NCBI GenBank assembly: GCA_022508405.1
Contig: JAFLVI010000013.1
Span: 1 to 33,828 of the forward strand
Length of the DNA: 33,828 bases
Source of the DNA: Clostridiales bacterium
GTDB lineage: Bacteria; Bacillota; Clostridia; Christensenellales; Pumilibacteraceae
Reading direction: 5' to 3'
The position numbers and the translations under genes were made by a program. A model generated the notes under the pieces. That model was not told the DNA's origin and ran no database searches. It saw nothing but the letters and a program-made list of their open reading frames with translations. This document shows, one piece after another, positions 1-7,430 of the stretch. Position 1 is the stretch's first letter, and each line of letters begins with the position of its first letter.

Positions 1-2
1 CC

Positions 3-1280
3 GGGGCATCGACTCCGACCGAGTCGATTATGGAGGTAAAGACTTACATGGGTCAAGAATTTGGCGAAGCGAGCAACGAAGAATTCCTCGAAGCCATCAA
101 CAAAGGAACGGTGGCTATCCGCGAGGGCAAGGCAATTACAGGTACCGTTCTTTCTGCGGATGCTAACGGTATACGCGTAAACGTCGGAGTAAAAAACGAC
201 GGACTTATCGAAAAGTCCGAAGTAACCGACGACGGCGAGTATAATCCGGAAGATTATCCTGTCGGTATGGAAATTACGGCTATTGTGCTTAAAAAGCGCG
301 ATGACGTAAGCGGTTGTGTATTGCTTTCCAAGCGCCGTGCCGACTTAATGCGCAAAACCGACGAAGCGGTCGATCAAATTCGCAACGGCGAAACATTTAC
401 CATGGTCGTCAAAAAGGACATCAAGGGCGGACTTATCGGCTCGCTCGGGACGTATCGCGTATTTGTGCCTGCGTCGCAGATTAGGCTTAAGTTTGTTCCC
501 GACTTAAAGAAATTCGTCGGCAAAACGCTTAGGCTTCGCGCTCTCGATATAGACGACATCAATCGTAAGATTGTCGCATCTCAGCGCGTTATTCTTCAAG
601 AAGAAAAGGAAGAAAAGGACAAAAAAGCCGAGATATTCTGGGAAAACGTTAAACCGGACGTTGTTGTCGCCGGTGAAGTAAAACGCATCAGTTCTTACGG
701 CGCGTTTGTAAGCGTGGACGGAATAGATTGCTTGGCGCATATAGACCATCTGTCCTATACACACATCGATTCTCCGGACGAAGTTTTGGAGATAGGCAAG
801 ACTTACGACTTTTTGGTACTAAAGGCCGACCGCGAAAAACAGCGCGTGTCGCTTGGATACAGAGAGTTACAGCCTCATCCGTTTGATAAGTGCATGGAAA
901 AGCACCCTGTGGGTTCTGTTGTTCAGGGCAAGCTGATAAGCGTCCTGCCGTACGGTGCGTTTGTGGAAATTGAGCCCGGTGTGGAAGGTTTGGTACACGT
1001 ATCCGAAGCCGCCGCAACATACGTTAAAGATATTACGGAAGTGCTTCATCCGGGAGATACGGTTACGGTCAAGGTACTTGCTTACGATGAGCAACACCGC
1101 AAAACAACGCTGAGTATTCGCGCGTGCTTGGAAGAAGAAAAACCCGTTGCGGCTAAAGCTGCTAAGCCCGCTAAAAAAGTGGTTGAAGAAAGCGACGTTT
1201 ATACCGATAAAGCGGAAAACACCGTTTTGGCCGATTTGTTGCGCAAAGTCGGTGATGAAAATCAAGATAAAGACGACTAA
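3..1280 (+). CDS. ispH-rpsA: IspH-S1 fusion protein, 3' part (4-hydroxy-3-methylbut-2-enyl diphosphate reductase C-terminus plus four S1 domains); 5'-partial
   Basis: The frame is open from base 3 with no stop before the window edge. Its first residues, GASTPTESIMEVKTYMG, match the conserved C-terminal GASTP segment of IspH, the Fe-S enzyme that makes IPP and DMAPP. The rest carries four S1 RNA-binding domains, at about residues 43-112, 128-195, 223-292 and 307-378 of the visible part (for example VKRISSYGAFVSV and ISVLPYGAFVEIEPGVEGLVHVSEA). A Lys/Ala/Pro-rich stretch and a charged tail follow. IspH-S1 fusions are known in Clostridia. ATG 48-50 with GGAGGT at 32-37 could serve as an internal start giving a separate 410-residue S1 protein, so both a fusion and an internally started S1 product are possible. 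The S1 part is certain; the fusion rests on about 10 codons of IspH visible here. Confidence 0.88.
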   Translation, partial: GASTPTESIMEVKTYMGQEFGEASNEEFLEAINKGTVAIREGKAITGTVLSADANGIRVNVGVKNDGLIEKSEVTDDGEYNPEDYPVGMEITAIVLKKRDDVSGCVLLSKRRADLMRKTDEAVDQIRNGETFTMVVKKDIKGGLIGSLGTYRVFVPASQIRLKFVPDLKKFVGKTLRLRALDIDDINRKIVASQRVILQEEKEEKDKKAEIFWENVKPDVVVAGEVKRISSYGAFVSVDGIDCLAHIDHLSYTHIDSPDEVLEIGKTYDFLVLKADREKQRVSLGYRELQPHPFDKCMEKHPVGSVVQGKLISVLPYGAFVEIEPGVEGLVHVSEAAATYVKDITEVLHPGDTVTVKVLAYDEQHRKTTLSIRACLEEEKPVAAKAAKPAKKVVEESDVYTDKAENTVLADLLRKVGDENQDKDD

Positions 1281-1291
1281 GCTGTAAAGAT

Positions 1292-1330
1292 AAATCGCGT
1301 GTAGGTATTCATTATCGGCGCGCGATTTTT
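1292..1330 (+). terminator. Possible rho-independent terminator after ispH-S1
   Basis: Arms AAATCGCG (1292-1299) and CGCGATTT (1321-1328) are perfectly complementary over 8 bp with a 21-base loop, and T residues follow. The loop is long and the T tract short, so this could be only a weak terminator. Confidence 0.45.
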
Positions 1331-1374
1331 AAATTTATACATTAAATCAACGACACTGTAATATGGAGGTAATT

Positions 1375-2865
1375 ATGCCGATATACGCTATTTGTCCTAT
1401 TTGTTCCAAAACGATAGAAATCGCAAGACTCCCCAAGCTGACTTGTCCCGAATGCGGAAGTCAATTCGGCTATGCGGAATTGCAGCGCAAGCACTTACTC
1501 GTGGATGAAGTTGCGGAAAGAACCGCACTCAATGCCGCAAAAGATTACTTTATGAACGGTGACTTTTCCGAAGCATTGGAGCACTTTAAGCATGTTTTGG
1601 AATCCAATCAGAATTCCTATGCCGCCAAGTACTACATTATGATGTGTGAAATGTACTTGAACGAGGGCAAGGGAGATCCATACAAGGTAATGCCCGACGT
1701 GGTGGATATGATACGCCAGTCGCTGTTGACTCTGTCGCACGCAAACGTGACGATTGAGGACAAGCTTGCGTTTATAACCGCCATGCTTTCCGAAACAAAA
1801 ATTATCATTACAAGGCGTCTGTTGGACCGTGACGAGCTGTTCGAAAAGGACATTGACGAATATCGCAAGCTTTCCATATCCGATTTGACCGTGCTTTTAA
1901 ATTTGTTTACGCTCGATCGCGAACTGATTATGTCGTTTGCGCCTGAGGTGGCCAAAGCGCTTTCGGAGCTTGTTGATTGCGCTATCAAGGTTTGTTACAA
2001 AGCAGTGCAGACTGTTATGCACGGCAACAAGCTTCTTACGCCTAATGACGCGGATTACAAAAAGCTTTCCGCGCTTGTCAACGAGCTGTGCTTTTTCGGT
2101 CATTCGCTCGACCCGAATTTCGATTCGTCGCCGTATTCGCCCGACTTTACTCAAAACTACGGGCTTAACGAAAAGTTGTTAAACAAGTTTGAAGACTTTG
2201 ACAGAAAGAATCAAGCTAATGCCAAAAAGCATATTATAGGCGACATAAAGGCATACGAGGCTCTCCAAGCCGAGTGCGCAAAAATGCTTAAGTTTACCTA
2301 CCTTAATTGCTACCGCTCTATGTGCAGCAGGCAAGTTGCACGGCATGCACAGCTGTTTTTTGACGGTTTTGAATTGATCTACAGACTGTTATTGCCCAAT
2401 GTGGTACAGGTTGAAGGAAAACATATAGAAGTGCGCACCAATAAGTATTCCGATATTGAGGAAAGGTGCGATATGCTTACGCGTTTCCTTGTGGACGCCT
2501 ACGAGCTGGACGAAAATATTATTGGGGCGGGTCTGCATGCGTATTACGAAAAGCTTTATGATATAGTTTCCGCATATTACGTACCGGAAATCGAAAAGAT
2601 GGGCAAAAGCAAGGCGCGCAACAACCTTTACTATCAGCAACTTTTGTACGATTGCGCTTGCAGCTGTGTGCCGGCACTGCGCAAGTACGTTGATTTTTCG
2701 CTTGATGTGGATAAGGTGCGCGCAAAGCTTGTCAAGATTTGCCGCAACGCTACCGAGGAGTTCTTGCTTCACGCCGGCATCACTATCGACGAAATAGAGC
2801 AATCTAACTTCTTCCGTCCCATGCTCCACATATCCAACGCTCTTGTGGAAGAGGAAAACGCATAA
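1375..2865 (+). CDS. Unrecognised protein with N-terminal zinc ribbon and TPR-like helical body
   Basis: The 496-residue protein matches no family I can name. The start at ATG 1375 is chosen because GGAGGT at 1365-1370 precedes it by 4 bases; an in-frame ATG at 1363 lies upstream of that Shine-Dalgarno. Residues 7-27 hold two Cys pairs (C7-x2-C10 and C24-x2-C27) typical of a rubredoxin-like zinc ribbon. Residues about 52-100 look like a TPR helix pair (NAAKDYFMNGDFSEALEHF). The remainder is predicted mostly helical, Cys- and Tyr-rich, with no signal peptide or membrane segment, so it is probably cytosolic. A zinc ribbon followed by TPR suggests a scaffold or adaptor role, but this is inference. 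It lies between ispH-S1 and a dipeptidase gene on the same strand, behind a possible terminator. Confidence 0.8.
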   Translation: MPIYAICPICSKTIEIARLPKLTCPECGSQFGYAELQRKHLLVDEVAERTALNAAKDYFMNGDFSEALEHFKHVLESNQNSYAAKYYIMMCEMYLNEGKGDPYKVMPDVVDMIRQSLLTLSHANVTIEDKLAFITAMLSETKIIITRRLLDRDELFEKDIDEYRKLSISDLTVLLNLFTLDRELIMSFAPEVAKALSELVDCAIKVCYKAVQTVMHGNKLLTPNDADYKKLSALVNELCFFGHSLDPNFDSSPYSPDFTQNYGLNEKLLNKFEDFDRKNQANAKKHIIGDIKAYEALQAECAKMLKFTYLNCYRSMCSRQVARHAQLFFDGFELIYRLLLPNVVQVEGKHIEVRTNKYSDIEERCDMLTRFLVDAYELDENIIGAGLHAYYEKLYDIVSAYYVPEIEKMGKSKARNNLYYQQLLYDCACSCVPALRKYVDFSLDVDKVRAKLVKICRNATEEFLLHAGITIDEIEQSNFFRPMLHISNALVEEENA

Positions 2866-2894
2866 TTAGTTATTAACCGCGCATAAAATCTGTT

Positions 2895-3677
2895 ATGCTG
2901 TTTGATTTGCATAATGATTTTCCTACGCGGTTTTTAAATGCCGATTATTGTCGATTTTTCAAGGCAGAACAAAAAATCACCGCAGCAATTTGGACTTCCG
3001 AGTTTGCGACCGATGCGGAAAGTACGGTGGAAGCAGTAACACAACGCTTAATGGCGTCAGGGAACATTCCGGTTGCGATAGAAGACATAGGTTTTTTGGC
3101 GTGCGGCGAAAGATTCAGACAATTCGACTTTTCAAAGTATTTTTATTGTTCGCTTACATGGAATTATAACACCGCTTTTGCCGGCGGGGCGCTGGATGAC
3201 GGGCGACTTACTTCGCTCGGGAAAAGTGCGATACAAGCAATAGAAAACAGCGGGTGCTGTGTTGACCTTGCACATCTAAACAGAAAAAGTTTTTTCGACG
3301 TTTTGGACTGTGCAAAAAACATATTATGCTCGCATACCGGATTTAACAATCATCCGCGTTCGTTGAACGACATGCAGATTAAAGCGCTTGTCGAGCGAAA
3401 AGCAGTTATAGGGCTGTGTGCGGTGCGTGCGTTTGTCGGCGCAAATTCCGCAGAACAGTTTGCAGATGTAATAGACGACTTTGTTCAAAAATACGGGTGC
3501 GACAGTCTGGCGTTCGGCACCGACTTTAACGGCTCGGACGATATTCCGGACGATATAAACGATTACGATAAGTTACTTAATGTACGCGATATACTTATTC
3601 GTCGCGGCTACGGCAGGGAAGCCGTAAATAAAATTTTTTTTGAAAACGCAAATACTCTTTACAGCAAGGAGAAATAA
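2895..3677 (+). CDS. Membrane dipeptidase-family (peptidase M19) metallohydrolase
   Basis: Peptidase M19 (renal dipeptidase) enzymes are binuclear zinc TIM-barrel hydrolases of dipeptides. Visible signatures in order are DLHND at the N-terminus (H6, D8), an acidic residue in AIEDIG (E63), DLAHLN, the SHTG...HPRSLND block corresponding to the family SHS...HPRN site, and FGTDFNG corresponding to GSDFDG. At 260 residues it is shorter than the usual 300 or more, and the DLSH and SHS motifs deviate, so substrate range may differ. No signal peptide is seen; the protein is probably cytosolic. No good Shine-Dalgarno precedes ATG 2895, but the conserved DLHND lies only three residues from it, which fixes the start. 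The stop overlaps the purB start by one base (TAATG), indicating translational coupling. Confidence 0.85.
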   Translation: MLFDLHNDFPTRFLNADYCRFFKAEQKITAAIWTSEFATDAESTVEAVTQRLMASGNIPVAIEDIGFLACGERFRQFDFSKYFYCSLTWNYNTAFAGGALDDGRLTSLGKSAIQAIENSGCCVDLAHLNRKSFFDVLDCAKNILCSHTGFNNHPRSLNDMQIKALVERKAVIGLCAVRAFVGANSAEQFADVIDDFVQKYGCDSLAFGTDFNGSDDIPDDINDYDKLLNVRDILIRRGYGREAVNKIFFENANTLYSKEK

Positions 3678-5104
3678 TGAAAGACATTTACGAAAATCCG
3701 CTTATTACTCGCTATGCGGACAGAAAAACAGCCGAAGTTTTTTCCGATGACTACAAGTTCAGACTGTGGCGCAAGCTGTGGATTGCGCTTGCGGAAAGTG
3801 AAAAGGAACTCGGACTGGATATAACAGACGCTCAAATAGCGGAAATGAAAAAATATGCCAACGAAATCAACTACGAGTATGCCGAAAAGGAAGAAAAAAT
3901 CGTGCGTCACGACGTTATGGCGCACGTGCATGCGTTTGGCGAACAGGCAAAGTCGGCAAAACCGATTATCCATTTGGGTGCGACAAGCTGTTTTGTAACC
4001 GACAACGCCGAATTGATACAAATTTACGACGCGCTTAATATCGTAAAAAGCAAGATGCTTACCGTTATGGATAAGCTTCGCAGCTTTGCCATAAAGTACA
4101 AGGAGTTGCCCACGCTCGGCTATACACATCTCCAGCCCGCGCAGCTTACCACACTTGGCAAACGCGCCACGCTTTGGCTGTACGATTTGTATTTGGACTA
4201 CAATGACCTTACTGCATTTATGCAAAACTATAAACTTCGCGGCGTAAAGGGCACTACAGGCACGCAAGCCAGCTTTTTGTCGTTGTTTGGCGGAGATCAT
4301 AATAAGGTCAAGCAACTGGAAAAGAAGGTGGTGGGTAAGCTCGGATTTAGCAACGTCTTTGCTGTGAGCGGTCAAACGTACACGCGCAAATTCGACTATT
4401 CCGTTGTTTCTTTGCTTTCTCAGATTGCTCAAAGCGCGTATAAATTTGCAAACGATATTCGCATAATGCAGTCGTTTAAGGAAGTGGAAGAACCGTTTGA
4501 AAAAACTCAAATCGGCTCGTCCGCAATGGCGTACAAGCGCAACCCCATGCGCAGTGAGCGTATTTGTGCACTTGCGCGGTTTGTGGAAAGTATGCCGTTT
4601 AACGAGGCTGTCACAAGCTCCACACAGTGGTTTGAGCGCACCTTGGACGACAGCGCAAACAAGCGCCTTACAATTCCGCAGGCTTTTCTTGCGCTTGACG
4701 GCGTGCTCAATATTTACATCAACGTAACCGATAATATGGTTGTGTATCCCAAAGTAATAGAGCGCAGAATTAACGACGAGCTTCCGTTTATGGCCACTGA
4801 AGAAATTCTTATGGAATGTGTGTTAGCCGGTGGGGACAGGCAAGAACTTCACGAGGCAATAAGGCAACACTCTATGGAGAGCGCTAAGGCCGTTAAGGAG
4901 CGCGGCGAAAAGAACGATTTGATAGAGCGCATAAAAGGCGATGCTAAGTTTGCCGCCGTCAAGGACAAAATAGACAGCATACTCGCGCCTATAAACTTTG
5001 TTGGCAGAGCGCCGCAGCAAGTGGACGACTTTATTGCGGAATACATCGATCCGCTGTTAAAGGCCGAAAAGTATGTTCCGTTTAAACCGGATATAAAAGT
5101 GTAA
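3677..5104 (+). CDS. purB: Adenylosuccinate lyase
   Basis: PurB catalyses two fumarate-releasing steps of purine synthesis: SAICAR to AICAR and adenylosuccinate to AMP. The 475-residue protein has the fumarase/aspartase superfamily signature GSSAMAYKRNPMRSE near residues 278-292, the upstream segment HLGATSCFVTDN that holds a substrate-binding block, and TLGYTHLQPAQ with the catalytic-region His. Length fits the longer (about 475-residue) PurB group common in Clostridia. AAGGAG at 3666-3671 precedes ATG 3677, which overlaps the stop of the dipeptidase gene. A strong hairpin terminator follows directly. No other purine genes are in the window. Confidence 0.97.
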   Translation: MKDIYENPLITRYADRKTAEVFSDDYKFRLWRKLWIALAESEKELGLDITDAQIAEMKKYANEINYEYAEKEEKIVRHDVMAHVHAFGEQAKSAKPIIHLGATSCFVTDNAELIQIYDALNIVKSKMLTVMDKLRSFAIKYKELPTLGYTHLQPAQLTTLGKRATLWLYDLYLDYNDLTAFMQNYKLRGVKGTTGTQASFLSLFGGDHNKVKQLEKKVVGKLGFSNVFAVSGQTYTRKFDYSVVSLLSQIAQSAYKFANDIRIMQSFKEVEEPFEKTQIGSSAMAYKRNPMRSERICALARFVESMPFNEAVTSSTQWFERTLDDSANKRLTIPQAFLALDGVLNIYINVTDNMVVYPKVIERRINDELPFMATEEILMECVLAGGDRQELHEAIRQHSMESAKAVKERGEKNDLIERIKGDAKFAAVKDKIDSILAPINFVGRAPQQVDDFIAEYIDPLLKAEKYVPFKPDIKV

Positions 5105-5114
5105 AAAATATAAA

Positions 5115-5150
5115 AAGGTAGAGCGAAAAGCTCTACCTTAATTTATTTTT
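5115..5150. terminator. Bidirectional rho-independent terminator between purB and the epimerase gene
   Basis: A perfect 10-bp stem (5115-5124 with 5130-5139) closes a GAAAA loop. On the plus strand AATTTATTTTT follows; on the minus strand TTTTTATATTTTTT follows. It serves both convergent genes. The stop codon of the minus-strand gene (5133-5135) lies inside the stem. Confidence 0.9.
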
Positions 5151-6029
5151 GATGAATTCAAGATAACCTTTTGTTCTGACTTGGTCTTTGTTATTTTTGT
5201 ACCAATCGTATGCCCGACTTAACCCTATATTCATCGGCAACCGTATCGGCATAATTTTATTTTGCCGTGTTGTGTCAAGGACGTAACCGTAATCAAAAAA
5301 AGGGAAGTAATTTCTTTGTTCTATTTCGGGTGAAACGTTTATAAAAGCAGGTGTTTTCCTAACTGCGGAATAACAAAGTTCAATCCACTCACGTACTGTA
5401 ATAGGCGCGTTACCCACATTAAAGATATTGTCTTTAGGTTGCACTTCTAGCAAAATATCGATAAATTTGCACAAATCGGCAACGTGAAAAAACTGTAACG
5501 GCATACTCCCGTCTTTTGGCATATAAAAAGGCACATCTTTTTCCGCGCAATCAAACACAAAGGCCTCGCGATAAATATTGTTGTATTCGCCGTACAGATA
5601 TGGAGGTCTTATGATATAGGCTTTTTTCACTCTTTTTAACAGTGCGTTTTCCGCGGCGATTTTATTTGTGCCGTAATCTCCCCAAAATTTGTTTTTGCCG
5701 ACACTGTCATTTTCTTTAAACGGTAAATCTAGCGTTTCGGGATATACAGCACTTGAACTTATCATAACATAATTGTCAAAGCCGCAAAGATTATCGAGCA
5801 AATTATCAATATCGTCGGCTGTGTAAGCGGTTACGTCTATGGCCGCATTAAAATACATTGCTTTAAGTCTGCCGTCGATATTCGCGCGGTCGCATATAAT
5901 CGGAGTTACATTTTTAAGCTGCGGTTTTGTATTACGGTTAAGCACATACACTTCATGACCGCTATCGGCAAAGTATTGTGCAATATATTTGCTTACGAAT
6001 ACCGTTCCGCCTGTGACTAAAATTTTCAT
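5133..6029 (-). CDS. NAD-dependent epimerase/dehydratase-family protein (extended SDR)
   Basis: The 298-residue protein starts MKILVTGGTVFVSKYIA, a Rossmann dinucleotide-binding loop in which the third glycine of the usual GGTGFIG is Ser13. Other extended-SDR marks are the SSSAVYPE strand end (Ser91-93), the catalytic-type YGTNK (Y119, K123) and the IRPPYLYG segment. The substrate is unknown; related enzymes act on nucleotide sugars, but no sugar genes surround it. I chose the start at 6027-6029 because the Rossmann fold begins there; an upstream in-frame extension would read through the tRNA terminator. No good Shine-Dalgarno is visible. The gene lies about 50 bases beyond the terminator of the tRNA block, so transcription may come from read-through or an unseen promoter. 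Confidence 0.85.
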   Translation of the reverse strand: MKILVTGGTVFVSKYIAQYFADSGHEVYVLNRNTKPQLKNVTPIICDRANIDGRLKAMYFNAAIDVTAYTADDIDNLLDNLCGFDNYVMISSSAVYPETLDLPFKENDSVGKNKFWGDYGTNKIAAENALLKRVKKAYIIRPPYLYGEYNNIYREAFVFDCAEKDVPFYMPKDGSMPLQFFHVADLCKFIDILLEVQPKDNIFNVGNAPITVREWIELCYSAVRKTPAFINVSPEIEQRNYFPFFDYGYVLDTTRQNKIMPIRLPMNIGLSRAYDWYKNNKDQVRTKGYLEFIKNKLR

Positions 6030-6076
6030 ATGTTCATTTTTTAGAATGAAGGGTGAAAAGTGAATAGTTAATAAGT
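6030..6076. other. Low-complexity spacer with repeated GTGAA/TTCAC-type words
   Basis: The 47 bases between the epimerase start and the tRNA terminator read, on the minus strand, as ATTAACTATTCAC followed by TTTTCACCCTTCATTC. The short TTCAC words repeat imperfectly. It may be a remnant of a degenerate spacer repeat, but only this single copy is in the window. Confidence 0.25.
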
Positions 6077-6112
6077 AAAAATCGGTAAGCTTTTGCACGC
6101 TTACCGATTTTT
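6077..6112 (-). terminator. Rho-independent terminator of the tRNA operon
   Basis: A perfect 14-bp stem (6077-6090 with 6099-6112) with loop TTTTGCAC. On the minus strand the ascending arm begins within the encoded CCA end region of tRNA-Leu and the descending arm ends in TTTTT, followed by ACTTATT. It directly follows tRNA-Leu. Confidence 0.88.
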
Positions 6113-6198
6113 GGTGCCGCTGACCGGACTTGAACCGGTACGGGCTTTCACCCGAGGGATTTTAAGTCCCTTGCGTCTGCCTATTCCACCACAGCGGC
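6112..6198 (-). tRNA. tRNA-Leu (anticodon UAA)
   Basis: An 87-base gene with the encoded CCA. The acceptor stem pairs GCCGCTG with CAGCGGC, the anticodon stem AGGGA/TCCCT encloses loop CTTAAAA (anticodon TAA), a long type II variable arm (CGGGTGAAAGCCCG) is present, and the T-arm contains GGTTCAAGTCC. The long variable arm is diagnostic for Leu/Ser class. Confidence 0.97.
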
Positions 6199-6217
6199 AG
6201 GGTATATTGCTTTACTG

Positions 6218-6247
6218 AAAACGCACAGACCGTAGTCCGTGCGTTTT
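6218..6247 (-). terminator. Terminator-like hairpin between tRNA-Cys and tRNA-Leu
   Basis: AAAACGCAC (6218-6226) pairs with GTGCGTTTT (6239-6247), with three more pairs inside past one A-C mismatch and a CGTA loop. On the minus strand it ends GTGCGTTTTC just downstream of tRNA-Cys. It may be a partial terminator or a processing element, lowering tRNA-Leu output relative to Val and Cys. Confidence 0.65.
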
Positions 6248-6248
6248 T

Positions 6249-6322
6249 TGGAGGCACCACCCGGACTTGAACCGGGGGTTAGGGCTTTGCAGGCCCCTGC
6301 CTTACCGCTTGGCTATGGTGCC
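6249..6322 (-). tRNA. tRNA-Cys (anticodon GCA)
   Basis: A 74-base gene with encoded CCA. Acceptor stem GGCACCA pairs with TGGTGCC, the discriminator base is U as expected for tRNA-Cys, and the anticodon loop CTGCAAA gives GCA. The T-arm has GGTTCAAGTCC. Confidence 0.97.
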
Positions 6323-6341
6323 GTACTGTATTATATGCAAG

Positions 6342-6417
6342 TGGTGGGAACAATAGGACTCGAACCTATGACCCTCTGCTTGTAAGGCAGATGCTCTCCC
6401 AACTGAGCTATGCTCCC
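6342..6417 (-). tRNA. tRNA-Val (anticodon UAC)
   Basis: A 76-base gene with encoded CCA. Acceptor GGGAGCA pairs with TGTTCCC (one G-U), anticodon stem TCTGC/GCAGA holds loop CTTACAA (TAC), and the T-arm has GGTTCGAGTCC. First gene of the three-tRNA operon. Confidence 0.97.
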
Positions 6418-6425
6418 AAAGCCTT

Positions 6426-6457
6426 ATTATAATATCAAATATCCGAGTAAAAATCAA
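6426..6457 (-). promoter_or_regulatory. Sigma-A promoter of the tRNA-Val/Cys/Leu operon
   Basis: On the minus strand TTGATT (6452-6457) is separated by 17 bases from TATTAT (6429-6434), which overlaps a perfect TATAAT (6426-6431). The expected start of transcription falls next to the 5' end of tRNA-Val. From 6458 to about 6570 I see no further clear element. Confidence 0.75.
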
Positions 6458-6580
6458 CCTTTTTAATGCTATTTATCAAAAAAAATTACACTTTTTTCCG
6501 TCGTCGATTTAATAAATTTGTTTTGCGTGCGTAAAACGACCCTTGTATTCATACAATATCTATGGACCAAAAGGAGAGGT

Positions 6581-7333
6581 ATGTATCAAATAACTATCAG
6601 CGTTGACTATAATAGAGCGGATTGGTTGTATTCTGTTGACGATGTTATTAAGAATAAGTTGCAAAGCTGTTTTGCCGTGTCCGCTTTGCGTACCTCGGGT
6701 AGACGTCTTTATTGTTCTTTCGGTTGCGAAGCTCAATCGCGCGAAAAGATGTTAGATGCAATCAAGTCCGGACTTATAGAAACGTTCGGTGTTGTAGGCA
6801 AATACGATTTTATCAAGAGCAATCTTTCGCTTGGACTGTCCAAAACCAATTACGATTTGCTCTTGCACACTCTGGTCGCATTCGATAGGGAAAACGAATA
6901 TAAACTCTTAGATAAAATAATAAATGTGGAAGACAATATGACGCTTGACGGCATATTCAATTTTAAGTTGTACGAACTAAAGGAACGCTGGATAGAAATT
7001 TGCAATCTTACGCGCAGCAACGGCGCGTATCTTTACGACGACGAAACGTATATAGAGCTACTGAGGTTTTTAATTAGCGCTGTCAATCCAAAAGTCAACA
7101 AGCTTACCGTAAGGGAAGTGAACGGCAGTTATAGCCTTTCAGGCTCGCTCAAAAATTCGGTAATAAATATCGCAGCCAAAACAAGTGCGGAACTAATGTA
7201 CTACCTTATAGATCTCGCTCCGTTGGAACTAATTATAGACGGCGGTCTGTCTAACAGCGAATTGTCCAAAAGACTTATCGGTATTTTTGACGCCAAAACA
7301 CTGGATACCGTCAAGAATAAGACAAAAAAATAG
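6581..7333 (+). CDS. ytxC: YtxC-family putative sporulation protein
   Basis: The 250-residue protein resembles the YtxC family of spore-forming Firmicutes in its pattern: an N-terminal region ending near residue 90, then a helical FNFKLYELKERW segment, a long helix leading into RFLISAVNPKVNKLTV, and a C-terminal LAPLELIIDG strand followed by a degenerate tail. The function of YtxC is not established; mutant data in Bacillus link it loosely to sporulation. No signal peptide or membrane segment is seen. The start ATG 6581 follows AAGGAGAGG (6571-6579) directly; an upstream in-frame ATG at 6518 has no ribosome binding site. The gene stands alone between the divergent tRNA promoter and the yajC promoter. 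Family assignment is by remembered pattern only. Confidence 0.65.
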   Translation: MYQITISVDYNRADWLYSVDDVIKNKLQSCFAVSALRTSGRRLYCSFGCEAQSREKMLDAIKSGLIETFGVVGKYDFIKSNLSLGLSKTNYDLLLHTLVAFDRENEYKLLDKIINVEDNMTLDGIFNFKLYELKERWIEICNLTRSNGAYLYDDETYIELLRFLISAVNPKVNKLTVREVNGSYSLSGSLKNSVINIAAKTSAELMYYLIDLAPLELIIDGGLSNSELSKRLIGIFDAKTLDTVKNKTKK

Positions 7334-7363
7334 TAAAAAGTCGCAATAATACTTTATATTTGA

Positions 7364-7398
7364 TTGATTTATTCTTTGCATTGTGATATAATGCAAAG
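7364..7398 (+). promoter_or_regulatory. yajC promoter with extended -10 and overlapping palindrome
   Basis: TTGATT (7364-7369), 17-base spacer, TGA then TATAAT (7384-7392), an extended -10. A perfect 9-bp inverted repeat CTTTGCATT (7374-7382) and AATGCAAAG (7390-7398) with a 7-base gap covers the spacer and the -10 box, as an operator would. The Shine-Dalgarno AGGAG (7417-7421) follows before ATG 7431. Confidence 0.8.
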
Positions 7399-7430
7399 GT
7401 AAAATATTGTGATTGTAGGAGATGTAGATT

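Noticed and set aside
3659-4510. 283-codon minus-strand reading frame opposite purB
   Set aside because: Antisense shadow of a clearly conserved gene; its translation shows no recognisable domain and no ribosome binding site.
6423-6580. Possible promoter for the ytxC-like gene (TACAAT at 6552-6557)
   Set aside because: The only -35-like match, TTGCGT at 6523-6528, is 23 bases away, too far for a standard promoter.
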